From positions 314,926,250 through 314,990,249 of the forward strand of contig CATIUR010000001.1 of the NCBI GenBank assembly GCA_949592205.1: a stretch of DNA of 64,000 nt. The letters run 5' to 3'. The position numbers were made by a program, and so were the translations under genes. This document shows positions 32,301 to 42,506 of this stretch, piece after piece. This stretch comes from Helichrysum umbraculigerum (Eukaryota > Streptophyta > Magnoliopsida > Asterales > Asteraceae). Below the pieces are notes generated by a model. It saw nothing but the letters and a program-made list of their open reading frames with translations, was not told the origin of the DNA and searched no databases. Numbering within the stretch: the stretch's first letter is position 1; the number at the start of each line of letters is the position of its first letter.

Positions 32301-33622
32301 AAGTTGCCGATCTCGACAGGGATTAAATCAATGGAAAACGTTTCGTTCGTGAGGTTAAGTGTACAGTTGTGTATGATGCTGTCAGTCTCAATCAGTTTGC
32401 CGTTAGCTAATTCTACAATATATTTAGCATCTAGGGCAGTGGGAGTTATATCAAGTAAAGGGCTAAATTTCTCAGAAATGAAGCTTCTATCGGCACCGGT
32501 ATCAAATAACACAGAAGCAGTAAGGTCGTTGAGAAGGAACATACCCGTCACGACGTTTGGGTCTTGTCTGGCTTCCCCAGCCTTGATAACGAAAGATCTG
32601 CCGCGAGCAGGGTTGTTGTTGTTTTTCAGCTTTGGGCAATCTTTCTTGAAGTGCCCTGAATTTCCGCACCCAAAGCAGGCCTTTGGTGCATTGGGGTTGG
32701 GGGTAGAAATGTTGGTTCGGCAATCCTTGGCTAGATGCCCGAACCGTTTGCAGTTGGAGCAAGGGCAAGAACCGTCATGATGGCGGCTACATTTGGAACA
32801 GTAAGGCTTGTTCCCGCTGTACCCTTTCTTTTCCGAAGTCCCCGATGAATAAGCCTTAATGTACTCAGGCTTTTTGTTGGAGGTTTGGTTGGATGAGTTG
32901 GGGTTTCCTTCCCACTTGCGTTTGTTGTTTGCAGATGGGGTTGAGGTGGTGCCACGGCGGACAGAATTTGCCGTTAGTTCATGGGCCATACGGATGGCGC
33001 TCTGAATAGTACCTGGTTTGGATGAAGTCACCAGGTCTTGGAGTCTCTCAGGAAGACCATCAACGAATTTCTCGATCCTCTTGTACTCAGGATCGACCAT
33101 GGTTGGGCACAGAAGTGCCAGTTGGTGGAAACGGTTTGTGTATCCGGTGATGTCATCACCCTGCATCTTATGGTTCCAAAATTCCACTTCTAGTTGTTTC
33201 AATTCATCCCTGGGGCAGTACTCGCCCCTCAACATCTTCTTCAACTCCTCCCACGGGAGTTTGTAAGCATTAGCAACACCCACAGTCTGGGCATAGGTGT
33301 TCCACCAGGTAAGTGCGGTGTCAGTAAAAGTACTAACGGAGAACTTAACTTTGTCTCCTTCCGCACAGTTGCAGATCAGAAATACGGATTCGACTTTCTC
33401 GATCCAGCGTACTAGACCGATAGCTCCCTCAGTACCTGCAAAGTTTAGAGGTTTGCAGTTCTGAAAGTCTTTGTATGAACAGGGTTTAGCAGTAGGGGTT
33501 TCAGCGGCATCGCTGTTCCTCGTGGAATTTGGTGGAGTATTCCGAGCCAAGGCTTCAGTAACAGCCTGGGTTATAAGGAAGGTAATCTGGGCATCGGTGT
33601 ATGGTCTTGTCTTTGGCGGCAT
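29318..33622 (-). CDS. gag-pol: Tekay chromovirus Gag-Pol polyprotein (early stop in chromodomain)
   Basis: One frame of 1,434 codons from MPPKTRPYTD. Gag spans about residues 50-225 (ALTWWN at 103-108). CCHC knuckles are at 288-301 and 316-329. The protease has LFDTGADRS with Asp at 374. Reverse transcriptase runs about 560-850, with CIDYRELNK, QVMPFGLTNAP and FIDD at 708-711. RNase H runs about 855-965. The integrase zinc domain has Cys 1083 and 1086; the catalytic acids are in MDF (1116), SDR (1177) and QSER (1213). A GPF module lies near 1350. The frame stops at a TGA (29318-29320) within the C-terminal chromodomain-like segment. The next 34 codons stay open in frame to a TAA at 29213-29215 and match the usual end of this family, suggesting a Trp TGG to TGA change. 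Loss of the tail may affect chromatin targeting but not the enzymes. Confidence 0.96.
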   Translation of the reverse strand: MPPKTRPYTDAQITFLITQAVTEALARNTPPNSTRNSDAAETPTAKPCSYKDFQNCKPLNFAGTEGAIGLVRWIEKVESVFLICNCAEGDKVKFSVSTFTDTALTWWNTYAQTVGVANAYKLPWEELKKMLRGEYCPRDELKQLEVEFWNHKMQGDDITGYTNRFHQLALLCPTMVDPEYKRIEKFVDGLPERLQDLVTSSKPGTIQSAIRMAHELTANSVRRGTTSTPSANNKRKWEGNPNSSNQTSNKKPEYIKAYSSGTSEKKGYSGNKPYCSKCSRHHDGSCPCSNCKRFGHLAKDCRTNISTPNPNAPKACFGCGNSGHFKKDCPKLKNNNNPARGRSFVIKAGEARQDPNVVTGMFLLNDLTASVLFDTGADRSFISEKFSPLLDITPTALDAKYIVELANGKLIETDSIIHNCTLNLTNETFSIDLIPVEIGNFDIIVGMDWLSKHRAEIICHDKLVRIPLISGGTLVLQGETGRQNLNIVSCLKTRRYLRKGYQAILAHVTEKKSEEKRLEDVPIVRDFPEVFPEDLPGLPPPRQIEFQIELVPGAAPVARAPYRLAPSEMQELSNQLQELLDRGFIRPSSSPWGAPVLFVKKKDGSFRMCIDYRELNKLTIKNRYPLPRIDDLFDQLQGSSVYSKIDLRSGYHQLRVRDNDIPKTAFRTRYGHYEFQVMPFGLTNAPAVFMDLMNRVCKPYLDKFVIVFIDDILIYSRNEQEHAQHLKTILGLLKHEELYAKFSKCEFWIRTVQFLGHVIDSQGIHVDPAKIEAIKGWESPTTPTEVRQFLGLAGYYRRFIENFSRIAVPLTTLTQKDKKFDWTDKQESAFQLLKNKLCSAPILSLPEGTDDFVVYCDASHQGLGCVLMQREKVIAYASRQLKIHEKNYTTHDLELGAVVFALKIWRHYLYGTKSTIFTDHKSLQHIFDQKDLNMRQRRWVELLSDYDCEIKYHPGKANVVADALSRKERVKPLRVRALSMTIHNELPAQILTAQLEALNDENLKNEALRGLDKQFEIKPDGTRYFSNRVWLPKFGNLRDLVMAEAHKSRYSIHLGSDKMYHDVKGLYWWPNMKADIALYVSKCLTCSKVKAEHQRPSGLLQQPEIPQWKWEQISMDFITKLPKTSSGCDTIWVIVDRLTKSAHFLAIKETDKMERLTRIYVKEIISRHGVPISIISDRDSRFTSNFWQSLQKSLGTRLDMSTAYHPQTDGQSERTIQTLEDMLRACVVDFGTSWENHLPLCEFSYNNSYHTSIKAAPFEALYGRKCRSPICWTELGDSQLTGPDIIQETTEKIVGIQNRLKAARDRQKSYADVRRKHLEFQVGDKVLLKVAPWKGVIRFGKRGKLNPRYIGPFEILERIGLVAYRLQLPAELSSVHNTFHISNLKKCLSDETLIIPLDEIQIDDKLHFVEEPMEIMDREVKRLKQSRIPIVKVR

Positions 33623-33904
33623 GATTCTTCAATAAAAGAAATGAAGATACATGAGATTTTGTAGGAACTTGTAATTGTCACAGATGTACATGTATAAAAG
33701 CAGTAATACATAACATCAACATGGAAAAATGACAATTATTATGAGTTGAAATATCAAGGGAAGTTTGATAGATAATGTGAGTTCAAAGGTTACATCCTAC
33801 AGAGATATTACAAAAGGTGTCGGGAATTGTTACATCCGACTAGTTTATAGAGTAGCGCTAGATAGTCATTAGATTACGAGATAGATTACAAGACAAAGAC
33901 TACA
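33623..33904 (-). other. Tekay leader spacer between coiled-coil frame and gag
   Basis: About 280 bases with no gene of its own. Confidence 0.6.
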
Positions 33905-34417
33905 CTAGTCTTCCTGTAGATTAATTTGTTCCATCAGCGCGACAAGGCGGTCCACGGTTTCTACTAGTCTGTTGGTTTGCCTGGCGTTGTCTTCCACCAA
34001 GGCCAGTCGTTGTGCTAGTGTTCGAGAGTGATCCTCAGTCTCCTGTGAACGCTGTTCACATTCCTCTAGTCGGTTTCGTACAAGTTCATCCGCACCTAAT
34101 TCGGTGGTCATTGAATCCTGAATTATGCTTACAGAGAGGTTGGTATCTTCTTGTTCTCGCTGGAGTTGGGATATGTGATCAAGTGCTTGGCGAAGCAGGT
34201 AGGTCATTCGGTGTTGTTCCCGTTCAAGACTTTCGAGTCTTTGCTCTTGACAGCGGAATTGGGTAGCCAATACTGGCAACGTGAGATGTGCCGAATCCTG
34301 AGAGTTATGAACAGGATAGGGGCTGTTTCGAGGCGACCTTGTGTTCCTCCTGGCTACTCGTGGGTTCCGTGACCCATTTGAGTGAGAGTGTGACGGATTA
34401 GGTGGTGTGTTTGCCAT
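33905..34417 (-). CDS. Small coiled-coil frame in the Tekay leader, upstream of gag
   Basis: A 170-residue frame taking the ATG at 34415-34417 (MANTPPNPSH). An in-frame upstream ATG at 34489 exists but adds residues from the primer-proximal leader. The N-terminus is Ser/Arg/Asn-rich and basic. From about residue 55 the protein is predicted by eye as a long coiled coil (heptad-like LESLEREQHRMTYLLRQALD, then RLVETVDRLVALMEQI), ending in LQED. It lies between the primer site and gag, about 280 bases ahead of gag. I know of no standard Tekay gene here. It could be an accessory protein, a translated upstream frame that tunes gag translation, or a chance frame; its open length and clear heptad pattern favour a real protein. 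Function unknown. Confidence 0.55.
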   Translation of the reverse strand: MANTPPNPSHSHSNGSRNPRVARRNTRSPRNSPYPVHNSQDSAHLTLPVLATQFRCQEQRLESLEREQHRMTYLLRQALDHISQLQREQEDTNLSVSIIQDSMTTELGADELVRNRLEECEQRSQETEDHSRTLAQRLALVEDNARQTNRLVETVDRLVALMEQINLQED

Positions 34418-34721
34418 TCCTGTGGCAGAATGTAAGTAAGACGAGGCTAATATATATACATATATCATATCCAGCCTATTGTCTAGCACATATCAAGTAA
34501 TGGTCCGGTTCTCTCGTGGTCAGAGTCAACTAACGTATCCCCGTTCAACATAATCATTTCAGACCTTACATCATCTTTCCTTAATTGTACATAGTTGATC
34601 AGGCTATGTTAAATTAAAGTCGTATGCTGTAATTTCTGAACCAGTCATGTCTAATAAGAGAATACTGCCTAATGGTCATAGTCTAGGCCCACTAAATGCA
34701 ACCTAGTTCACTATAACCTTA
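34418..34721 (-). other. Tekay leader next to the primer site
   Basis: About 300 bases with no gene. Holds the upstream in-frame ATG noted for the coiled-coil frame. Confidence 0.55.
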
Positions 34722-34734
34722 GGCTTTGATACCA
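34722..34734 (-). other. Primer binding site, initiator Met tRNA
   Basis: The - strand reads TGGTATCAAAGCC, three bases inside the right LTR edge at 34738. It has one difference from the site at 2950. Confidence 0.88.
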
Positions 34735-34737
34735 ATC

Positions 34738-37104
34738 TGTAACACCCCCAAAATTCACTGTTTTGCGGAAGCATAGTTTGGGGTGTTACTAATCAAATAT
34801 CACAGCACAAAGGTAGAGTAAACGACATCTATATGCAACGTTTGTAAATTAGTTACATTCCATAGATATATTGTTTGAAAACTTAGTGTTTTCGTATACA
34901 AGATGTAGTTTCCCTAGAGTCCGCGCGTGTAGCGGGAGATTCTATTACATAATCAAAATATACAAAAGATAATGCTAAGAATCTCCGTTAATGCAGTTGT
35001 GTTGAAATCATGCGACTCTAGCTAAAATCCTGGAGTAATCCTACTCCATCCGGGTACCTGAGAAAACATGCTAAAAAGTGTCAACCAAAAGGTTGGTGAA
35101 TCTCACAGGTTTGTAAGTAATATCGGCTTTGAACACGAGATTTCATTAGTAATGCCCGTAGGCGTAAAAATCAGCCATTGCAATCCAGCAATCGTAAAAT
35201 CAGTATTTGCAGTCCAGCAAATGTAAATAAGTAAGTTTATACCGTTGCCATGAGGCTCGTAATCGAAGCTTAACCCGTAAGTAATAAGTTTGCTCCCGTG
35301 ACATGCTCGTAGTTGAGCAAGCATCAGTAACGAATAAGTAGTCACCCGTTTCTACGTGTAAATCAGTACGTGGCAGCGCTACTGCCCCGGGTGGGGATGG
35401 TCATTTCCCTAATGGATCCATTAACTAGTGTTCGCGCTTAAGTCCATAACTAACGATATATGATGGAGAGACTTCTGTTTGTAAGTAAACTCATGCAATT
35501 TCGTTTGGTATAGTAAACAGTTTAGTACTTGTGTTCAAGAAAATCAGTAGCATGTATCTCCCCCAGTAAGATAAAACAGTAAAAGTGGGGCCGTAAGACT
35601 CACCTAAGTCTTGTAGTAATCAGTTGCAATTAGCAAGTAGTAAGTAAAGCAAGTAGGTTCTCTGAACCCGTAACCTTCAAATGCCTATTCATATGAAGTT
35701 ATGTAAGTATGCGTCTCACGAGACGTTTCGTTTAGTTGTACACAACTAGTATAGCCAATGTTTGTCCGTATGTTTGTAATTGTTCGTTTGTTGAAAAACA
35801 TGTTTGGGCCCGTTGGTGATGGTTTGTAGCAAAATTTCTAAAATGTTGACTTTGCTACAGTAAATTGCTACAGTACTGCTACAGTAAAATTTGACTTTTT
35901 TGTACAGTAACTTTGACTTTAAAATCTTGGTTTTCTGTGTTTTTGCGACACAATCTGCGACACTAAAGTTTGGTATGCGACACAATGGTTGTGTCGCATA
36001 GGAATGCGACACAAGAGCCCTGCGACACAGTGATTGTGTCGCAAAAGCTTGCGATGCTAAATCAATAGCGACATAAGGGTTGTGTCGTATAATGTTTACG
36101 ACACAAAGGTACGACACAGAGTACGACATAAAATACGACACAACATGGTTTATGCGACATAGTATGCGACACAAACGTTGTGTCGCAAAGATGAACATCA
36201 GTCCAAAACTTTCGGGTTTCGTGATTTTCCGACCAAAAACGCAAATCTAACCCATTTTTGAGCTATAAAATCGTGTATTCTTCATGTATTAGGTTATATC
36301 TAAGTTGTGTACACATCAAAACATCAAAACATTACACCAAATTGAATAGATCTAAGATTTTAGAAATTTCTTACTTTTGCAAATCGAGCTAAATGGAGGA
36401 TGAGATGATGAAAACGATCTTGATATTCTTGTTCCACTCGTGTTGGTGATTCCGAATATGTAATTTTTGTGGTCGAGTTTTTGATTCTGAAAATTTGGTA
36501 GTATTTTGAGGTTGAGAGAGTTTATGTGTGTGTGTATTTTGGAAGTAATAAAAATGAAAGAAGAAATGGGGAGTGGGAAGGGTGTTGGCTGATCCAAGAG
36601 ACAAGGGAGGGGAAAACATCCCTCAAAACACGGTATTTACTCCGTGTCCTAATCGATTAATCGTTTGTTTTTAGTATTTAACCAAACAGTTATATTTTTA
36701 AAATGTAACTGGAGTATTTAAATAAAAATACATTGAAATTAATAATAAAAACATTTGTCGCAATATTTTAATTATTAAGTCGCGTTTATTACGTTTTGTT
36801 GCGTTAGTTAAAATGTCGTCGCGATGATATATAAATAATGCTCGTTCGGTTGCGTATTTTATATAACAAAATACGTTCTCATTATTTAAGTAAATTTTTG
36901 TCACCAACGTCCAAGTAAACTGTGTCGGACTCCGTCCGGTTAATTCGCACGATTTATCCAAATCGCGTAAGTACACACACATATATATAAATCACCTTAT
37001 ATATATATACAAATAGAGCCTGTAATTAGTCCTATTACATACTAATTACAACTAGTTACAAACAATTAGGCATAATTAATTATTCTAATTATGCAGGTGT
37101 TACA
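34738..37104 (-). repeat. 5' LTR of the Tekay element (right)
   Basis: 2,367 bp, nearly identical to the left LTR. The promoter region, palindrome cluster (35946-36189) and predicted intron (35603 to 35058) are all kept. Confidence 0.96.
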
Positions 37105-37109
37105 AACAA

Positions 37110-38250
37110 TGTGCAGGATCCTGGAGTAAGCCCTATAATAAAAAGGGAGTTGCAGAAGCTGAAAGACATGATATCAAGTGTTCCTGGTGTTGTTCAACCT
37201 ATTCCTGAAGTCGCTCCATCAGCCTACAGGATCTCGAGATTTGCACCACCGATTTGTGATGCTGAGATCCCGAAAAGATTAAAGACTCCTACCATGAAGC
37301 TTTACAATGGAACGACGGATCCTGAGGAGCACATCGCCCAATATAGGGAAATGATGGAGATCATTCCGATTCCTTCTGATCTCTGAGAAGCGTGCTTATG
37401 CAAAGGATTTGGATCAACTCTGACAGGATCCGCTTTAAAATGGCTGTTAAATGTTCCTCCCTATTCTATTAATTCGTTTGCTCATATGGTTAATTTATTT
37501 AATAATCAGTTTTCTTGTAGTAGAACATTTGAAAAATTGACCATTGATTTATATAGAATTGTTCAAAGGGCTAATGAGTCTCTTCGAGATTTTGTGGGAA
37601 GATTTGGAAGAGAATCTTTGGATATACGTAACCTAGATATGGCTACTGCAGTACAAGCCTTTAAGATGGGGATCAATAGGGATTCTCCATTTTATGAGGA
37701 TCTTGTGATGAATCCTTGCAGAAACCTTGATGAAGTCAGGAATAGAGCTCCGAGGTTCATAAGGCTAGAAGAGGACGCTTTGATCCAAAAAAGGGTGGAA
37801 ATTTCATCAACATATGATAGGTCCAACAGGAAATCAGAATCATCCTAGTACAGATCAAACGGGAACAAGTCTTATGCCAGAAATGAGGATCGTCGGATCA
37901 TTGCAATTGGAGAGGATGGCCAAGAATATCCTAAACTAACTGATTATTGTTTTTCTGTTGACACTACAGGGATCTTGTGTGCTATGCAGGGTCTTGGAGA
38001 TAAGGCGAGATGGCCAAAAAGAAATCATAAAGCCATCGTTTGGAAGGATAAGACTAAGTGGTGCTCATATCATAAGGATTTCGGTCACGTAACTGAGGAT
38101 ATACCCCTCAGAAAGGAAATCAACTATCTGCTCAGCAAGGGATACTTGAAGGAGCTACTTGGAAGAAAGAAGGATCACGGCCGGGATCATGACAAGGCTC
38201 TGGATCCCGAAGCTCAGGATAATCATAGGATCCCGCACAGAACAGGATGA
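37110..38250 (+). pseudogene. Tat-like Gag, C-terminal part
   Basis: Continues the frame from 26812. The Gag core is evident: KLYNGTTDPEEHIAQYREMM, then CKGFGSTLTGSALKWL, PPYSINSFAHMVNLF, ESLRDFVGRFGRESL and AVQAFKMGI. A zinc-finger-like WCSYHKDFGH..ED comes near 38060, followed by LRKEINYLLSKGYLKELLG, typical of Tat-lineage Gag. TGA at 37384-37386 and TAG at 37846-37848 interrupt it in frame. A frameshift near 38245 leads into the protease remnant. Confidence 0.88.
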
Positions 38251-38497
38251 CCACCGTCGGACGCCAAGGATCTTGATAAATGGTGAAAGCTCGATTAAAT
38301 TCATCCGCTTGGAGACTTTGAAGAGAATAGGCATACCAGAATCTGAGATCATCTACAAGTCCACTGTGTTGGTAGGATTCAGTGGTGTAGCAAAGAATAC
38401 AATCGGCGATATCAAATCGCCAATTTACATCGAAGGGGAAGCGAAGGATTTCTACACAACATCAATGAAATCTACTACCAAGCCTCCATCATCATAA
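38251..38497 (+). pseudogene. Tat-like protease remnant with altered active site
   Basis: Reading in the next frame gives RILINGESSIKFIRLETLKRIGIPESEIIYKS split over the site, then TVLVGFSG and TIGDIKSPIYIEG. This matches the retropepsin region of Tat elements, where the usual active site is DGGSS. Here it reads NGESS, so the catalytic Asp is Asn. The frame ends at 38497 with no reverse transcriptase after it. Confidence 0.75.
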
Positions 38498-39469
38498 CAA
38501 TCAATGGAAAAAGGCATGGGATATCTTGGCTACAATCAGATAAGGTATCAAAGAAGTGCGACTCCATTATGAGGATCCTAAGGTGAAAAAGATAGGATGA
38601 ATGTTATTGTGTGCTGATATGTTCAAGAAAGCAAGATTCCTGATCTTGGAAAACGTGGTGGTGGAATACAAATCTAATTGGTAAATCATTACTCGTAAAC
38701 TTGGCGATATCCTGAAATATGAACGATGCTGCATAAGTTAAAGATCCTGAAAGGTCGGAACTTCTTATCTATTACTTAAGTAAAAGTCTACTGGATGCTG
38801 ATGCCAGGTATTCTTATATTAAAAAATTTATGTTTGTATTGGTTATCTTGAAATACATTCTATGCATGATCAGATTAATCAATTATTAAATATAAAAACC
38901 AAGAATGTCACTTTGAATAACTAAATGATCTCGGAAATTAGATGTGTATAATCCTATAATGAGATTGCAGAAATATGATAAAGCTTTATGTTTTGAGTAA
39001 ACTTTACTCGTAATCTTTAAAATAAAGTATGGATACAATATGCTTAGTTAGCTTAAGATATGGTATTAAAATCACCTTAAAGGTATGACATGCAACATGA
39101 TGTTGATTGTATATTTTAAAGTACCAATAATGAAATAGATTACGAAACATCAACTGAAGGTTTACAATTAACTAAGGATATCAGTATAAAATATATAGGT
39201 GTATGTTAGTTACTAATCATCATTGCAAATATGCTCTAAGGATAGTTAGACTTGTTTTGTATTCGGATATGCTTCTAAGATTCTGCAGGTAACTTCATGA
39301 TCTTCAACTGATGTTATGTTGGTGATCTTGAGTTTGAGGATAATTGGACACATCAGGTTCTGGGGGCAAGTTAGGATCATAGATGTAGTCGATCATTAAA
39401 ATTTTTGCAGAAGGATTATTATTGTTGCGGTATTTTGAGGATCCTGAAGCGTAAGCAAAACTGAAGGAT
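38498..39469 (+). other. Collapsed pol region, no readable coding sequence
   Basis: Almost 1 kb where RT, RNase H and the integrase core would lie. I see no motif from those domains; the sequence is A/T-rich and full of stops. Confidence 0.6.
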
Positions 39470-39655
39470 ATGCACGAAGCAATTTTTGGAAACTATCCTG
39501 GGGGCATACATGGAAATGTTCTGAACCGATGCATCCAGTTATCTATCAGTGATCAAAGCTTGATTGGCTTGGATGCTGGAAAACAGGGACTTGTTGATGG
39601 AAAACTACTTCCAATATCATGGAATGCTATTCACTTAAAACTCTATCATGTGTAA
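39470..39655 (+). pseudogene. Integrase remnant: zinc-domain start joined to the C-terminal end
   Basis: A 61-codon frame. MHEAIFGNYPGGI resembles the start of the Tat integrase zinc domain (HEG..GNH.GG). The end, VDGKLLPISWNAIHLKLY, resembles the last residues of Tat polyproteins (W N . . H L . . Y). The core between them is gone, so an internal deletion probably joined the two ends. The TAA at 39653-39655 is likely the old end of pol. Confidence 0.55.
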
Positions 39656-40094
39656 GTTGAGTATTTATACTCAACATAAAAAGGTACCCCTATGATCCTT
39701 AACTTTTCATTAATTTTTACATTCTTTACTATATATGTATGTGTGTATCATAATTATATATTGATATATGCATGAAAATCTTTCAGAATTATTATTTTCA
39801 TTCGAATCTGACACTGATTTAAGCATCGGATGAGTGTTAGGCAAACTAACACTCACTTTTACCCAAGATCTTGTATTTGTTGTAGTTCATGCACCTAAGG
39901 ATCATGGAATGAAGATTAGGGGTTGGCCACCTCTCCTCCATTAAGAATCCCAGCGATTCTCTTAGGTTTAGAGGTTTGCTGACGCATAAACACCTCTCTA
40001 AGAATTTGGGTTTCCACACCCCGCCGGGTGTGCACGATGTTTGATTACAGTGTCAGGGTTAGGGAATCGTGGTTGCCTTTGGTGCCCGACAACT
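39656..40094 (+). other. Tat-like 3' region, first part: chain of hairpins
   Basis: No gene. Perfect or near-perfect stem-loops follow in series: TTGAGTA-TTTA-TACTCAA (39657-39674, two bases after the pol stop), TGAGTGTTAG-GCAAA-CTAACACTCA (39831-39855), AGAATC..GATTCT (39944-39960), CTTAG..CTAAG (39961-40002), and CACACCC-CGCC-GGGTGTG (40015-40032). The last five bases (40090-40094, CAACT) are the solo-LTR duplication. Confidence 0.85.
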
Positions 40095-40390
40095 TGTAAC
40101 ACCCCCAAATTTACTGTTTGGCGGAAGCATACTTTGGGTGTTACTAATTAATAATCAAAGCACATAGATGTATAGCAAACGACTCTATATGCGTCGTTTT
40201 AACAAAATATATTTTATATAAGAAGTGTTTACAACATTTAAAGCTGTACAAAGCTCGTGTTCGATTTAAATAAGAGATTTCAGTACATGAGTACTTGTAC
40301 AAAATATACTAATGCAAGAAAATCTCTAATATCTGCATGCTGACTCGAGCTATAGTATCCCTGATGGCAGTCCAACCTACTGCTGGGTAC

Positions 40391-40873
40391 CTGTGAAACA
40401 TGCTAAAATGGGTCAGCTAAAGCTGGTGAGCTCACAGGTTTGAAATCAGGTAATATCGTATGAACCGCAAGATTTAAGTAGTGATTTGCAATCAGCAAAT
40501 AAATAGTAATGTATACAGCCATGAGCACATAGTCTGAGCTTAACTCGAGGGTCGGGTCCCATATAGAGAATTCCGAGCGAGGTGCCTCCACGAGTGCCTA
40601 ATCCACACTCGTCTGAACAATTATTAGTACGTCCGTTTACCCAGTTAGTGCATGCTAACCCGGAAGAGGAGGGTCAATCCTATATGGTACCATATACTAA
40701 TAATCACGCTACAACGTATTACCAAACTATGCTGACGGAGGACGTTGAAATGATTAGTGGAAAACAACTTATGTAGTATATTGTAAAGTTTGTACTTGCG
40801 TTCACATGTTAAAATAAGCATTGAATCACACCCCTGAGTGAAAAGCGGTAAAAAGAGGGGCTATGAGACTCAC
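40391..40873 (-). other. Predicted LTR leader intron in the solo LTR (483 bases)
   Basis: Donor GGTGAGTCTCATAGCCCC (GT at 40873), acceptor TTTTAGCATGTTTCACAG ending at 40391. No minisatellite inside. Confidence 0.55.
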
Positions 40874-41257
40874 CCGAGTCTTGAGCGTTTGGTCAAATAA
40901 CGTACGATGCTTAATCAAGCAATGAGGTGTCCGCAGACTGATAACCTGAGGGTGTCCACGACACGCGATGGTTATTAATATGGGTAGGTAGTTGCAAAGA
41001 CTACCTTTGTAGTTGTTCGTTCAATTATAATGTCCAAATTTCTACGATTTGGTTGTTTGATTAACTTGTGTTTTGAAAACGTGTACGGCCCGTCGGTGAT
41101 TGTTTGTAATAATAATCTCGCCTTTTATTATTATATTCGTGTGGTTGTATACTTAACAAAGTACATATGTCTTGTGTATAAGTTGTATCGTATCCGATTT
41201 GATTGGTATAAAATGTTTCAAGACTTAGAAAAAACTATTCTAACTTTTCTGTTTTTG

Positions 41258-41571
41258 GCGACACTTGGCTAGTGTCGCTATAGGCGACACTAGTTGAGCG
41301 ACACTAGGGGAGTGTCGCTATAGGCGGCACTGGTTAGGCGACACTTAGTGAGTGTCGCTATATTTATGATTTTTAATAAAGGGGCGATACTTGATTAGTG
41401 TCGCTATAGGCGACACTTATGAATTTTGGCGTCACTAAGGGAGTGTCGCTAATCTAAATCCGGTTAAATATTTCAGCGACACTTAAGTAGTGTCGCTATA
41501 GGGGCGACACTTAGGCATAGCGACACTTAGCTAGTGTCGCTAGCACTGTTTTTGGCACACTAGCGACACTT
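41258..41571 (-). repeat. GCGACACT / AGTGTCGC palindrome cluster
   Basis: About 15 half-sites, many as close inverted pairs such as GCGACACTTGGCTAGTGTCGC (central bases vary). Upstream of the predicted donor. Confidence 0.88.
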
Positions 41572-42506
41572 CAAACTGTTCACCGGAAATTGAGTCGAAA
41601 ACGAGTTTTCCGGCTACCGTTCGACTCAATACTTTTACCGAACCCATATTTGGACATTTTTAACATATAGGAACAACTTGTATGTAAAAATGAACGAAAT
41701 CGACACGTTTCGGGATTTGTCGGAAACTTACGCAGTGGCGAATCAAAAATCCGAAGAGATGGAGTTGTAGATCGTGATGCCGTGGTTCTTTTATTCCAAA
41801 CGAGCGTGAAGATCCGAGGTCGTTTAAGGGTGTTATTTTGCGATTTAGAGAGGTGGGTGTGGTTTGGTGTTTGAGAGAAAAGAGAGTGAAGAGAGAGAGA
41901 GAAGAAAAGAAAATGGAAGAAAAAGATGGTGGTGATGGTGGTTAAGGGGGGGCCGGTTTAGGTGGGGTCCACGGAGGTGGACTTCACCCATTTTTCGTTT
42001 CCTGCGTTTTCGCTCCGTGAGGCGTTCGTTTTCCCGATTAATTAAACGTTAATTAATTATTTAAAACATTTAATCACCCGTTTTAAAATGCAAATAATTA
42101 CTTGATGTTTTGGTTGGAGTATTTTACCCAAAATACTTAATATTGGAGTTACAACAGATAACTTTAATTTATTCTGTTTTGTTTGCGCGTTTACATTTTA
42201 ATCGCGTAAATTTTATTTGTACGATACGAGTTGTGTACGAAATATTATAAAATAATATTTGGATATAATTGCATTATTAAATAAAGTTATATTATTTAAT
42301 ATAAATTCTTTCACCAACATCCGTATTTACTTGAACCGAATTACATTCGATTAAAATTGCGTACGATTTAATCAAATCGCCTAATCGTATATATTCATCA
42401 ATACATATTTTGATACATTAATTAGCCTAACACAGAACTAATTACATGTAATTACAATTGATTAGGCACTAATTAATAGTCCTAATTTGGCGGGTGTCAC
42501 ACAACT

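Larger units (their letters stand above)
26813..37104 (-). mobile_element. Young Tekay-type chromovirus, almost intact
   Basis: LTRs of exactly 2,367 bp each (26813-29179, 34738-37104) with AACAA duplications at 26808-26812 and 37105-37109. On the - strand: LTR, initiator-Met primer site, a leader with a coiled-coil frame, one gag-pol frame of 1,434 codons, purine tract, LTR. By eye the LTRs differ by about seven substitutions and two one-base indels, near 0.3%, so this is the most recent insertion of the nest. The only coding lesion I see is an early stop in the C-terminal chromodomain region. Confidence 0.97.
40095..42501 (-). mobile_element. Solo LTR of a Tekay-lineage element
   Basis: 2,407 bp from TGTAACACCCCC to GGTGTCACA with CAACT on both sides (40090-40094, 42502-42506). 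There is no internal region, so the element was lost by LTR-LTR recombination. Orientation (- strand) follows from similarity of its start to the Tekay LTR. It has a palindrome cluster AGTGTCGC / GCGACACT (41258-41571) and a predicted intron (40873 to 40391). Confidence 0.95.
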
